Assembly: GCA_035602605.1 (NCBI GenBank)
Contig: DATNLZ010000134.1
Location: 74,440-138,439 of the forward strand
Length of the DNA stretch: 64,000 nt
Reading direction: 5' to 3'
Source of the DNA: DASQHY01 sp035602605
GTDB taxonomy: Bacteria; Acidobacteriota; Terriglobia; Acidiferrales; UBA7541
Shown: positions 8,472 to 16,523 of the stretch, piece after piece
How the letters are laid out: each line of letters begins with the position of its first letter
Numbering within the stretch: the stretch's first letter is position 1
Notes under the pieces: model-generated
Database searches by the model: none
Seen by the model: only the letters and a program-made list of their open reading frames with translations
What the model was told of the DNA's origin: nothing
Position numbers and translations under genes: made by a program

Positions 8472-9503
8472 GTGGACCTGCGCTTCGCTAGAAGACTTGG
8501 CTCTGTCGTTTGCCTGATTCTCGTTGTTTCCCTCGCCGAACGGGCGCAAACGATTCGTGATCGCATTCACGAACGAGGAGATGCTCGCAAGATCTTGGGG
8601 GAAAACGACTCTATCTTTCCGGCCAAGGGACGCCTCTCCACTGCTGAAAAGAAAACTATTCAGTTCGATGGGATCGATCGCTACTATCTGATTCAGCCTG
8701 TGCGTGAGTCCGGTTCGCATCCTGTCGTCATTGTTCTCCATGGCGGCACCCAAACCGCCGAGGAGGTTTGGACGCAGACCAGCCTCCCCACCCTGGGCGA
8801 GCGGGACAAGTTCATCGTCGTCGCGCCGAATGCCGTTGGCAAACATTGGAACGACGGCCGGGGAGCCACGCTTGCTGGTGATCGTCCCTCGAACGCGGAC
8901 GACGTCGGCTTCCTCAAGCAGGTCATCGTCGATTTGATTGCCAAGAACAATGGCGACGCTAATGCCATCTTTATGATCGGTCCCTCGAACGGCGGCTTCA
9001 TGACCATGCGCTTTGTCTGCGAAGCCAGCGAATTGCTGCGCGCTGCGGGCAACGTTATCTCCACTCTTCCCGTCAACCAACAGCAATCCTGCGCTGCGAA
9101 GAAACCGCTTCCATGGATCTCTATGAATGGCATGGCAGATCCCATCGTGCCCTTTAAGGGAGCAGCGGCTGGCACGATCCGGAACGGCCAGAAGCAACCT
9201 GCTCTTCTCTCTGCCGACGCCACCTTCGCCTTTTGGGTCGATCGCGACCATTGCAGCGCACAGCTACAGACCGCGGAGATTTCGCACCGCAGCCCGCAAG
9301 ACAAGACCTCGGCAGAAAAGCGCACCCGGACTAACTGCGCGGGCGGGCCGGCTTGCGTCTATTACGTCTTCGAAAGCGCCGGACACACCTGGCCCAACAC
9401 TCAACCCAGGGCGCTGGCCAAGCGCATTGTCGGCCAGTCCAATCAGGATGTCGATGCGGGCGAAGCGATCTGGAATCACTTCCGCAGCACTCTCGGTCAC
9501 TGA
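8472..9503 (+). CDS. Secreted alpha/beta-hydrolase, LpqC/PHB-depolymerase-like esterase
   Basis: A secreted serine esterase of about 343 residues. The N-terminus (VDLRFARRLGSVVCLILVVS) is a signal peptide. PVVIVLHGGTQTAEEVW provides the oxyanion HGG block, GPSNGGFM carries the nucleophile Ser172, WISMNGMADPIVPF contains the acid region, and SAGHTWP contains the histidine. This layout is shared by LpqC, polyhydroxybutyrate depolymerase and feruloyl-esterase-like enzymes that cleave ester bonds outside the cytoplasm. GTG at 8472 is chosen because GGAG precedes it by a few bases and the signal peptide starts there; TTG at 8445 is the upstream alternative. It is a single gene and convergent with the next hydrolase; its natural substrate is unknown. 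Confidence 0.8.
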   Translation: MDLRFARRLGSVVCLILVVSLAERAQTIRDRIHERGDARKILGENDSIFPAKGRLSTAEKKTIQFDGIDRYYLIQPVRESGSHPVVIVLHGGTQTAEEVWTQTSLPTLGERDKFIVVAPNAVGKHWNDGRGATLAGDRPSNADDVGFLKQVIVDLIAKNNGDANAIFMIGPSNGGFMTMRFVCEASELLRAAGNVISTLPVNQQQSCAAKKPLPWISMNGMADPIVPFKGAAAGTIRNGQKQPALLSADATFAFWVDRDHCSAQLQTAEISHRSPQDKTSAEKRTRTNCAGGPACVYYVFESAGHTWPNTQPRALAKRIVGQSNQDVDAGEAIWNHFRSTLGH

Positions 9504-9574
9504 CGGTCCACTTGCCGCGTAGTTGGCTAACCGAAGTTGTCGCCCGGCCCCGACACGGCGATGACCGAACGACC

Positions 9575-11596
9575 CTATTTTGTTGCCTGCTCCCATTCTT
9601 GTTCGCCGCGCTGCATGAGAGCTTGGCGGTCTTCCTTCAGTATCCAGCGCTGCTCCACAAGCTCATCCAGTGCGCGACGATAGCGGCTGAGGTAGTCTTC
9701 ACGACTGGTGTAGCGCTCCGCTATCGATCTGCGTGGATCGCGTCTGTCCTGGCGCTCGGCCGGTGTCCTCGGGAACCGAAGGTATGAACCCTCGAACGAG
9801 ACGCGCTCTTCGGGTGCGCCAATCGAGGGATCGCGCAGATTCCAGCCGGTGTACGTCGCGAGCGGGACGGTTATCTCCGGCAGACGTACGCCGCCGCGCT
9901 CATTTCCATCGGGATCAACTTGCGGCACGAGTACCGGAAAAGGCGCCCCAACCTTGGGTGCTTGGATGGTGAGAATTCCTTCGCTTCGCTGAGGGCCAAA
10001 GTCGAGTCGATAAGCCTCGTTCACCTCGTGTGGTATGTGGATTCCGGGGATCGCGGGAAATGCGTACTCGCGCAAGTCCACGAGGGTCCGGTCAGCCAGT
10101 TTCGAGTAGCTGCTTTCGGGCGGAGCGGTATGGTTGCGAACCCATGCGTCCATGTTCGCGATCATGGACCGCCAGAAGTACTTGATCGGAAGCGGCGACT
10201 GTGGCTGTTGCCCAAGCAAATCGTCTTTTCCCTTCACCGGCGGGAACGGCCCGGAGAAATGCTGCAGCCCGGTGAAGTGGTAGATTCGAACATTGGGAGA
10301 GACCAGCGCATCACTTCTTCCGTCGGCAGTTGTGTGAATCAGAGAGGCCGCGCGTCCCCAGTATTCGTAAGCGGTGTTGGAGAAGAAGATTTTGGGCACA
10401 ACTTTGTCAGCAACGGCGCGGTCGAGCAACCCTCCGGTTTCTTGCGTCAGGGAATCTGTCTCGGGCTGATCGGTGAAAGGGAAAATGTCGGTCGGGAAGA
10501 AAACGGACGATGTTGGCTGTGCGTCTCGTGAAGGCTGAGCGAAACGGTAGTTGAAGCTGCCGCGTCCTGCTCCCGCGACGTGTGCGAGAAGGCCATCGAG
10601 CGCCATCCTTCCTTCTTCGTCAGCGTTGAAACCTTGATAGAGGAAGTCGCGAAGGAAGCGCCCATTTTGCGAAATCCCTTGCCCATAAACGCGCGCGGCT
10701 GAGAGAAGCGTATCGGAGGCATGCTTCGCGTACGAAGCAAAGTCCCGAATCGCTGCAAAGCCGAGACCGGAAACTACCGGGTCTTTGACGACATAGATAT
10801 ATTCATAGATCTTTCCTGGCTGGAAGCCTCCGTTCAGATGGATGTACCGATCACTGGGTTTGAGCTTTCCGTCTTGCGTGTGCGCGAATTGCCACTCCGA
10901 GCGGGGAATCGCGATGCGCTTGGCCATGCGGGACTCGCGCACAGTGAGCACGTTGCGCGGATCTTGCGGCGCGGCAACGGGGTATTCGGCGCCTCCGATA
11001 TTGCCGAGGAGGAGATGCCCGAGTGGAATTTCCTGCAGCACTTGAGCAGGCATCAGATCGCCGCGCAGCAAACCGGTGATCGTCTTGCCATGGTCTTTCG
11101 CGAGCGGCGTATACAGGCGCAGCGCATCTTGACCGGCGGCATCCCACTGCCATCCTAAACTTACGACCGTGTAGCCATTGCGCAGGAGCCAGGCGTCGCC
11201 GGCATCATTGGCGAGGTCAGGATCGCCACCATCGACCAAGGTGATCATACGTGCCCGTCCGCGATTTGGTACTTCCAGCAGCACCGAACCATTGCCTCTG
11301 CTGGGATCTTTCGGACGGACGGCAACGAAGTCCGCGGAGAATTCGACTTCGCCATTGTTCAGGTTCACGGCCTTATCGAGGTCCACAATGCGGCGATTGT
11401 GCGGATTCGCGAGCGCTACGGAAAAATAGACGCGGCCCATGAGTCGCTCATACGCTCCGGCATTACCAAAAGCTTTGCCGTTCAGAATCTCGTTTCGCGA
11501 GACAATCTCGACGCGGACGACCCGCGCGTCGAGCGCCGACACGCTCCACATCAGAATCAAAAGTAGAAGCAAGGGCCCAATGGACCGCAGTCGCAT
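9575..11596 (-). CDS. Secreted alpha/beta-hydrolase-domain protein (PF20091-like)
   Basis: A protein of about 673 residues beginning MRLRSIGPLLLLLILMWSVS, a clear signal peptide. AAGGAAGGA lies upstream of this ATG, which I prefer to an upstream extension of 70 residues without family features. The family block GISQNGRFLRDFLYQGFNADE contains the presumed nucleophile serine in a GxSxxGR context, and GLQHFSGPFPP near the C-terminal third supplies a conserved histidine region. Proteins of this kind are abundant in Acidobacteriota and are called alpha/beta-hydrolase-domain proteins; substrates are unknown. The gene is convergent with the preceding esterase gene and is followed upstream by a small DUF3309-like gene on the same strand. 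Confidence 0.8.
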   Translation of the reverse strand: MRLRSIGPLLLLLILMWSVSALDARVVRVEIVSRNEILNGKAFGNAGAYERLMGRVYFSVALANPHNRRIVDLDKAVNLNNGEVEFSADFVAVRPKDPSRGNGSVLLEVPNRGRARMITLVDGGDPDLANDAGDAWLLRNGYTVVSLGWQWDAAGQDALRLYTPLAKDHGKTITGLLRGDLMPAQVLQEIPLGHLLLGNIGGAEYPVAAPQDPRNVLTVRESRMAKRIAIPRSEWQFAHTQDGKLKPSDRYIHLNGGFQPGKIYEYIYVVKDPVVSGLGFAAIRDFASYAKHASDTLLSAARVYGQGISQNGRFLRDFLYQGFNADEEGRMALDGLLAHVAGAGRGSFNYRFAQPSRDAQPTSSVFFPTDIFPFTDQPETDSLTQETGGLLDRAVADKVVPKIFFSNTAYEYWGRAASLIHTTADGRSDALVSPNVRIYHFTGLQHFSGPFPPVKGKDDLLGQQPQSPLPIKYFWRSMIANMDAWVRNHTAPPESSYSKLADRTLVDLREYAFPAIPGIHIPHEVNEAYRLDFGPQRSEGILTIQAPKVGAPFPVLVPQVDPDGNERGGVRLPEITVPLATYTGWNLRDPSIGAPEERVSFEGSYLRFPRTPAERQDRRDPRRSIAERYTSREDYLSRYRRALDELVEQRWILKEDRQALMQRGEQEWEQATK

Positions 11597-11839
11597 GCTT
11601 AGATCCTTCCTTTTGGACAGCGGCCGCCAGAAGAAAGTCAGCTTCCGGGCAGCAGCGAAGCGATTGTATTGGGCTGCGGAGTTGCAGTCCAGTTGGGCGA
11701 GAAGCCGGGCCCCCGGACGGAATGGGGAACTGACCAGTGAGTGGCGCAGGTCACGCACTTTAGCGCGGGGTAAGCCGCGACTATAGCCGTCTCGCCTGCT
11801 GTTCAATGGTTCGCTTGATTACTTCGAGCGGTGCGCCGA

Positions 11840-11998
11840 CTACAGGCGATGGGTCCAAACTAGGAGCAGAAGAAGAAGGATGATTAGGCTGATACCGCCG
11901 AGCGGATAGAAGCCCCACTTTTTGCTGTGCGGCCAGACAGGCAGAGTAGCTACGAGCGCCACCAGGAGAACTACTGGAAGAATGAACATTAGCAGCAT
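11840..11998 (-). CDS. DUF3309-type small membrane protein
   Basis: A 52-residue protein, too short for most gene finders. It reads MLLMFILPVVLLVALVATLP, then VWPHSKKWGFYPLGGISL, then a run of Leu/Ile to THRL. Two hydrophobic helices flank the WPHS-WG-P-GG turn that characterises DUF3309 proteins. The function is unknown; family members are found in many soil proteobacteria and acidobacteria. It is the first of three such small genes within 2 kb on this strand. Confidence 0.75.
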   Translation of the reverse strand: MLLMFILPVVLLVALVATLPVWPHSKKWGFYPLGGISLIILLLLLLVWTHRL

Positions 11999-12151
11999 GG
12001 GATCGCCTCTCCTTTTTGGCCGTGCCCGGCGGCTGCTCCCGGTACGCGCAGGTGCGATTTGTCGGAGTGAATTCTCTCACCTAACCACACATGCCTATAC
12101 CCGCACATGCACCGGAGGGGGATGGAGCCAGGGTGCCGGTTCCCGGATGCG

Positions 12152-12313
12152 TTACAGGCGAATTACGCCAAGCAGGTATAAAACCAAGAGGATGATCAGC
12201 ACCGTGCCGAGGATTCCGATGCCACCGCCGGTTCCCCATCGGCGATATCCGTAATAGCCTCCGCCACCCCCGAACAAAAGCACCAGGAGAATAATCAGCA
12301 ACAGCAGCGTCAT
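12152..12313 (-). CDS. Small Gly-rich membrane protein, copy 1 (DUF3309-like)
   Basis: A 53-residue protein beginning MTLLLLIILLVLLFGGGGGY, followed by YGYRRWGTGGGIGILGT and a second Leu/Ile helix ending GVIRL. The architecture is two short transmembrane helices around a Gly/Tyr/Arg loop, like DUF3309 neighbours. AAAGGAGATTCC precedes the ATG. The protein sequence is identical to the copy at 13526-13687, and the similarity continues about 100 bases upstream of both genes, so this is a recent segmental duplication. Function is unknown. Confidence 0.75.
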   Translation of the reverse strand: MTLLLLIILLVLLFGGGGGYYGYRRWGTGGGIGILGTVLIILLVLYLLGVIRL

Positions 12314-12413
12314 GGAATCTCCTTTTGGATGTAAACGAACCGGTTCCGTCCAAACGAGACTTCAGGCCCAGCCGTATTATATGCAGAATGTAGCGTATTC
12401 GGTGGACAAGTTG
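12157..12413. repeat. Direct repeat, left copy (about 255 bp)
   Basis: Nearly identical to 13531-13787 in the same orientation. The repeat covers the small Gly-rich gene plus its upstream region; identity is very high in the coding part and decays upstream, where TATGCAGAATGTAGCGTATT is shared. Confidence 0.85.
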
Positions 12414-12534
12414 TCTCACGGTACTGGCTTGAATGGTGAGCGAACCTGTACCAAGAGACAGGTTACTAGAGGTGGGAGCGCGATGTGCGCGACTATGGAC
12501 GGACCGGCGGCGATGGATGAGACTGTAAAGCATC

Positions 12535-13506
12535 ATGAAACCCAGCTATGTGTGCAGGAGTGTTTTTCTGTTTGCAGTGGTTTGGGCTGGTTCGCTAACC
12601 GTTAGAGCCCAAGCGCCTACGCCGACTCAGGTTCCGGTGGGATTCGCAGGGAACTTTGTAGGAGGAAAGGCGGAGGGCAACGCGGCTGAGCAGCCGCCGA
12701 AAGGTCTTACCCTTTCTGAAAGATTTGAAGGGAGCACCAGCGACGGCACGACGGTACTCGATATGAACACAGCGTTGGGCTACAATTTCGGTGAACATTT
12801 TGGGGTGGATGTGGGCGTTCCGGTGTTTTTCCTTGTCCCCAATGGGCAGAAAGGTATTGCCAGCAACACCGTCGGACTTGGGAATGTTTCCATTGGTGTG
12901 CACACCGATTTCGAGTTGGGACCGGTCAGTTATAGCTCGTCTATTACGGCAGGCTTTCCGACTGCGAGTACAACGAAGGGTCTTAGCACGGGCCGCGTCA
13001 TCGTGGATTGGGATAACCGGTTCGAGCATAGCTGGGGAAACTTCACGCCGTACATTGATATTAGCCTCGGCAACGGGATTAACGACGTGGCGATGTTGAA
13101 TCGACTGCGCGCGCCGGTGCAGCGGCCGTACATCACGCTGGGCAAGGAAGTGCAGATTGAGGGTGGGGCCGACGTGAAGCTGGGAAGAAAGACGACGCTC
13201 AGTGTGTCGGGATACGATGTGGTGCCATGGGGCACGCAGAAGGTTTACAGTCTGGTCGTCCGACGCGGACAGACGGGCAAGGGCAAGACCCGGCATCAAC
13301 GTGTGTACGAAACTTGGGCGGTATCGGAAGGGTCAGCAGACCTCGATCGCGACCATGGGATCAACTCATCTGTGGGATTTCAAGCTACAAAGTATATGGG
13401 ATTGAATGCTGGATACAGCCGTAGCGTGCGTTTCGCGTCCAACAGCTTCTCATTCGGTGTTGGATTCAATCTGAGCCGACTGTTCCACGGGCAAGGGCAA
13501 CAGTAA
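12535..13506 (+). CDS. Outer-membrane beta-barrel protein, transporter/MetA-like
   Basis: A 323-residue protein with a signal peptide (residues 1-25, ending VRAQA). The body alternates short amphipathic strands rich in Gly, Tyr, Phe, Asn and Ser, such as SVGFQATKYMGLNAGYSRS, and ends in strands NSFSFGVGFNLSRLF, as in an outer-membrane barrel. SITAGFPTASTTKGLSTGR and NFTPYIDISLGNGI resemble proteins annotated as transporters of the phenol-degradation MetA group, but this is a weak family match. It lies alone on the plus strand between two near-identical minus-strand repeats. No substrate can be inferred. Confidence 0.6.
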   Translation: MKPSYVCRSVFLFAVVWAGSLTVRAQAPTPTQVPVGFAGNFVGGKAEGNAAEQPPKGLTLSERFEGSTSDGTTVLDMNTALGYNFGEHFGVDVGVPVFFLVPNGQKGIASNTVGLGNVSIGVHTDFELGPVSYSSSITAGFPTASTTKGLSTGRVIVDWDNRFEHSWGNFTPYIDISLGNGINDVAMLNRLRAPVQRPYITLGKEVQIEGGADVKLGRKTTLSVSGYDVVPWGTQKVYSLVVRRGQTGKGKTRHQRVYETWAVSEGSADLDRDHGINSSVGFQATKYMGLNAGYSRSVRFASNSFSFGVGFNLSRLFHGQGQQ

Positions 13507-13525
13507 CGCTACTGCAGGATGCAAT

Positions 13526-13687
13526 CTACAGACGAATTACGCCAAGCAGGTATAAAACCAAGAGGATGATCAGCACCGTGCCGAGGATTCCGATGCCGCC
13601 TCCGGTTCCCCATCGGCGATATCCGTAATAGCCTCCGCCACCACCGAACAAAAGCACCAGGAGAATAATCAGCAACAGCAGTGTCAT
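13526..13687 (-). CDS. Small Gly-rich membrane protein, copy 2 (DUF3309-like)
   Basis: A 53-residue protein with the same translated sequence as the copy at 12152-12313; only a few synonymous bases differ (for example the second codon ACA/ACG). Two Leu/Ile helices surround the GGGGGYYGYRRWGTGGG loop. Function is unknown. The perfect protein conservation with a few silent differences suggests the protein is under selection or the duplication is recent. Confidence 0.75.
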   Translation of the reverse strand: MTLLLLIILLVLLFGGGGGYYGYRRWGTGGGIGILGTVLIILLVLYLLGVIRL

Positions 13688-13787
13688 GGCAATCTCCTTT
13701 TGGATTTAAACCAACTGCTTGGATGCAAACGAGCTTCAAGCCCACCTGCATTGTATGCAGAATGTAGCGTATTAGGGGGATAAGTTC
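13531..13787. repeat. Direct repeat, right copy (about 255 bp)
   Basis: Matches 12157-12413 in the same orientation. The two copies bracket the outer-membrane barrel gene at 12535-13506. Confidence 0.85.
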
Positions 13788-13848
13788 TCCGCTTGGGGCC
13801 GTTGCCATCGTACGCGAAGATTGCGCTCACTCGAGCTGACCGGTTGCG

Positions 13849-13873
13849 GTGACGTTGCAGACGGCAACGTCAC
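13849..13873. other. Perfect 10-bp inverted repeat
   Basis: GTGACGTTGC, a 5-base loop, then GCAACGTCAC. There is no T-run on either side, so it is not a standard intrinsic terminator. It lies between the end of the MFS gene and the upstream region of the small-protein gene, and could be a hairpin or a protein-binding site. Confidence 0.5.
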
Positions 13874-13945
13874 GACACAACATCGCAGAATGGGACGCGC
13901 GGGTTTTTGATGCTTTGCGCTTCATTCAAGGATCTTCGGTGTTCG

Positions 13946-15292
13946 TTAGGAGTTGGCAGCTTGGGGGTGGCGTTGTGGCTGGGCGATCCATAGCTGCAGT
14001 TCGTTCATGTCCTTGGACACAGCGCGCGCGGCGGCGAGAAGGACTGCGGAGAGAATCAGGTTGCCTAGAGGGATGACGTACATTGCGGAGTGCAGGCCCG
14101 CGGCTCGAAACGATTCAGTTATGTGCGTAGCACCAGCAGTCGACATGGCCAGGCGAGCGAAGTGATCACTGAGTCTGCCAGTCAAGACCGGACCGAAGCT
14201 GCCACCCAGCAAATACATGGCAAGAAAATAGATTGCCATGGCCGTGGAGCGCAGGGTTGGCGGGACAACGTCCTGGATGGCAGCGTAAACCGCTGCGTAG
14301 TAAACAAAAGCTAACATGCAGCCGGTGCCCATGAGCAGGCTGAAGGTGGCGATCTGCCCGGACGGACGGCCTAGCGCCAAGTAAATGCAAGGGGCAGCAA
14401 TGAGCGAGGAAATTGAGGTCACCAGCAGGCGGCCATTCAGCTGGTGCCTGCCAGCATAATCTGCGACCCAACCGCCAAGCAGCAAGCCAGGGACTCCCAC
14501 CAGTCCGAAAACAATTGCCGTGATCGCGTTGGCTTCTTTTAGATCGAGGGCGTGATAACGGCTCAGAAACGCCGGCAAGAACGTGCCAATGGCGTACATG
14601 TTGAAGTTCATCAGCGCGCCGGAGATGATCAGCCAGCGCATCGTCGGGATTTTTAGCACGCACCAGTAAGCGGAGCCCTGGTGCAGACGACCGGCACCCG
14701 GGGAAGATTCGGACCAGCCGCGCGGCGGTTCGTAAATTCGCCAGGCGAGAATCGCAAGGAGCAGTCCTGGAGCGCCGGCAACGTAAAACGGAACGCGCCA
14801 ACCATACGCGGCGGCAAGGCGACCGCTGACAAAAGTTCCAAGAAAAGTTCCGAGGGGAAGGCCGAGCATAAAAACAGAGAAGGCGCGGGCACGATGCTTG
14901 GCGGGAAAGAGATCACCGATAAGGGAACTCGATGCCGGCGCGCAACTGGCTTCACCGATGCCGACGCCTAGTCGTGCCGCGAACAGTGCGCCATAGCTGG
15001 ACGCGGTTCCTGAAGCGGCCGTGAGCAGGCTCCATACAGCGACACCGAGGCCTAGGATTTTGGGGCGCTGCCAACGATCGGAAAGACGGCCGAGAGGGAT
15101 TCCGACAACGGCGTAGAGAAGAGTAAAGGCTGTGGCCAACCATCCGATCTGCGAATCAGTGAGTGCCCATTCTTTACGGATGGGCTCGACGAGGGCACCG
15201 AGCATATTGCGGTCGAAGAAATTAAGGAGGTTGATGGCGAACAGGGTGGCCAGCGCAAACCGGGCCCGATCTCTCGAGTGGGTTACGTTCAT
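13946..15292 (-). CDS. MFS transporter, spinster-like
   Basis: A 448-residue major facilitator with 12 predicted transmembrane helices. Helix 1 is LATLFAINLLNFFDRNMLGAL, and the loop 2-3 signature GIPLGRLSDRWQRPKI is the classic MFS motif. GARLGVGIGEAS-like residues in helix 4 (AARLGVGIGEASCAPAS) and a YFLAMYLLGGSFGPVLTGRLSD block in the C-terminal half match spinster-type carriers, many of which move organic anions, sugars or lipids. No neighbouring pathway gene points to a substrate. The start ATG at 15292 begins MNVTHSRDRARF. Confidence 0.85.
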   Translation of the reverse strand: MNVTHSRDRARFALATLFAINLLNFFDRNMLGALVEPIRKEWALTDSQIGWLATAFTLLYAVVGIPLGRLSDRWQRPKILGLGVAVWSLLTAASGTASSYGALFAARLGVGIGEASCAPASSSLIGDLFPAKHRARAFSVFMLGLPLGTFLGTFVSGRLAAAYGWRVPFYVAGAPGLLLAILAWRIYEPPRGWSESSPGAGRLHQGSAYWCVLKIPTMRWLIISGALMNFNMYAIGTFLPAFLSRYHALDLKEANAITAIVFGLVGVPGLLLGGWVADYAGRHQLNGRLLVTSISSLIAAPCIYLALGRPSGQIATFSLLMGTGCMLAFVYYAAVYAAIQDVVPPTLRSTAMAIYFLAMYLLGGSFGPVLTGRLSDHFARLAMSTAGATHITESFRAAGLHSAMYVIPLGNLILSAVLLAAARAVSKDMNELQLWIAQPQRHPQAANS

Positions 15293-15548
15293 GTTGGTTG
15301 CGTCGCGGCCCAGTGTATCGAAACAAGGGCTGTTCGCAATGTGAAAACCAGCTTTATCGAGTGAGGCCTTGGTTGAACCGTGGCACGCGGCACCCGCCGA
15401 ACTGGTGTCGAGCCCAGGAAAAAATGCTATCCTCGCGTTTGTTGCACCGTCGCAGAACCCGGGAAGGATGATTTGGGTCCCCTGCGGGTCATTTTAAGGA
15501 TTGCCGAGAATTCATACCCTACCTAACTAAGGAGGTCTGAGAGCTAAC

Positions 15549-16328
15549 ATGGCTACACCCCTACAATCTCCTTTACATTCCGTTCGTTTTCCTAGCGAAG
15601 GCGATGCCTATCGAGCCGCACGTAACGAGTTGCTCCACAGGGAAATCTTGTTGCGCAAAAACATTGAAGAGGTCGCAGCACTGCGGCGGAAGCTCCCGGT
15701 TGGAGGCGCAGTGCCGGAGGATTATATCTTCGAGGAAGACCTGCGCAATCTTGTTGATGGGTCAGCGGCGCGCCAGGTGCGTATGTCGGAGCTGTTTGAG
15801 CCTGGTAAAGATATCCTGATGATGTACAGCTTCATGTACGGACCGGAGATGGCGACGCCCTGTCCTCTTTGCACGTCCATTCTTGACGGCCTCGACGGCC
15901 AGGCGCCGCATATCTCACAGCGCGTTAACTTTGCGGTGGTCGCGAAATCACCGCTGGAACGCATTCGAGCCTTCTCCCGGGAGCGCGGCTGGCGCAACCT
16001 GCGGCTACTGTCTTCCGGTGCGAATACGTACAACCGCAGCTACCAGGGTGAAACAGCCGCCGGGGACCAAATTCCTTCGCTGAATGTTTTCGTGCGACAG
16101 GATGGCAGGATCCACCATTTCTATAATACCGAGCTACTGTTTGCGCCGAACGAGCCTGGACAGGATGGGCGTCACGTGGATCTGATCTGGCCGTTGTGGA
16201 ACATGTTCGATTTCAGCCCGGTAGGCCGCGGGGAGAAGTGGCGTCCGATGCTCGCGTATCGCTCGCGTGAGCTTACCGGAACTGCACAGACTATAGGCCC
16301 CACGGCAGAATCAAGCAGAGACTCCTAG
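15549..16328 (+). CDS. DUF899-family thioredoxin-like protein
   Basis: A 259-residue cytoplasmic protein matching DUF899. Its hallmarks are the N-terminal helix ARNELLHREILLRKNIEEVA, the block KDILMMYSFMYGPEM followed by CPLCTSILDGL (a CxxC in the thioredoxin-like position), and NVFVRQDGRIHHFYNTELLF. The family is presumed to be redox active through the CxxC, but the substrate is unknown. AAGGAGG lies about 11 bases before the ATG, a strong RBS. It stands alone, divergent from the MFS gene. Confidence 0.85.
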   Translation: MATPLQSPLHSVRFPSEGDAYRAARNELLHREILLRKNIEEVAALRRKLPVGGAVPEDYIFEEDLRNLVDGSAARQVRMSELFEPGKDILMMYSFMYGPEMATPCPLCTSILDGLDGQAPHISQRVNFAVVAKSPLERIRAFSRERGWRNLRLLSSGANTYNRSYQGETAAGDQIPSLNVFVRQDGRIHHFYNTELLFAPNEPGQDGRHVDLIWPLWNMFDFSPVGRGEKWRPMLAYRSRELTGTAQTIGPTAESSRDS

Positions 16329-16523
16329 ACGCCGTGGGACCACGGCGGGATGGAAGCGGAAATTCCTCAGGTGTGCGGCCTCGGATGGGCAGTGGGCCTT
16401 CGGTTTAGTACGCTAATTGCTCAGCTTTTTTGAGCAGACAGTGGACCTGAAGTTCGAGTCCTTCTGCACGACACCCCAGCCCTGGGTCTCGCATCCAAAT
16501 GAAGAAGCGTACGGAGGTGCGAC

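Noticed and set aside
16440..16480. tRNA-like TTCGAGTCC segment upstream of the glycosidase-like gene
   Set aside because: The T-arm resemblance has only a 4-bp stem, and no acceptor, D or anticodon arm could be built around it.
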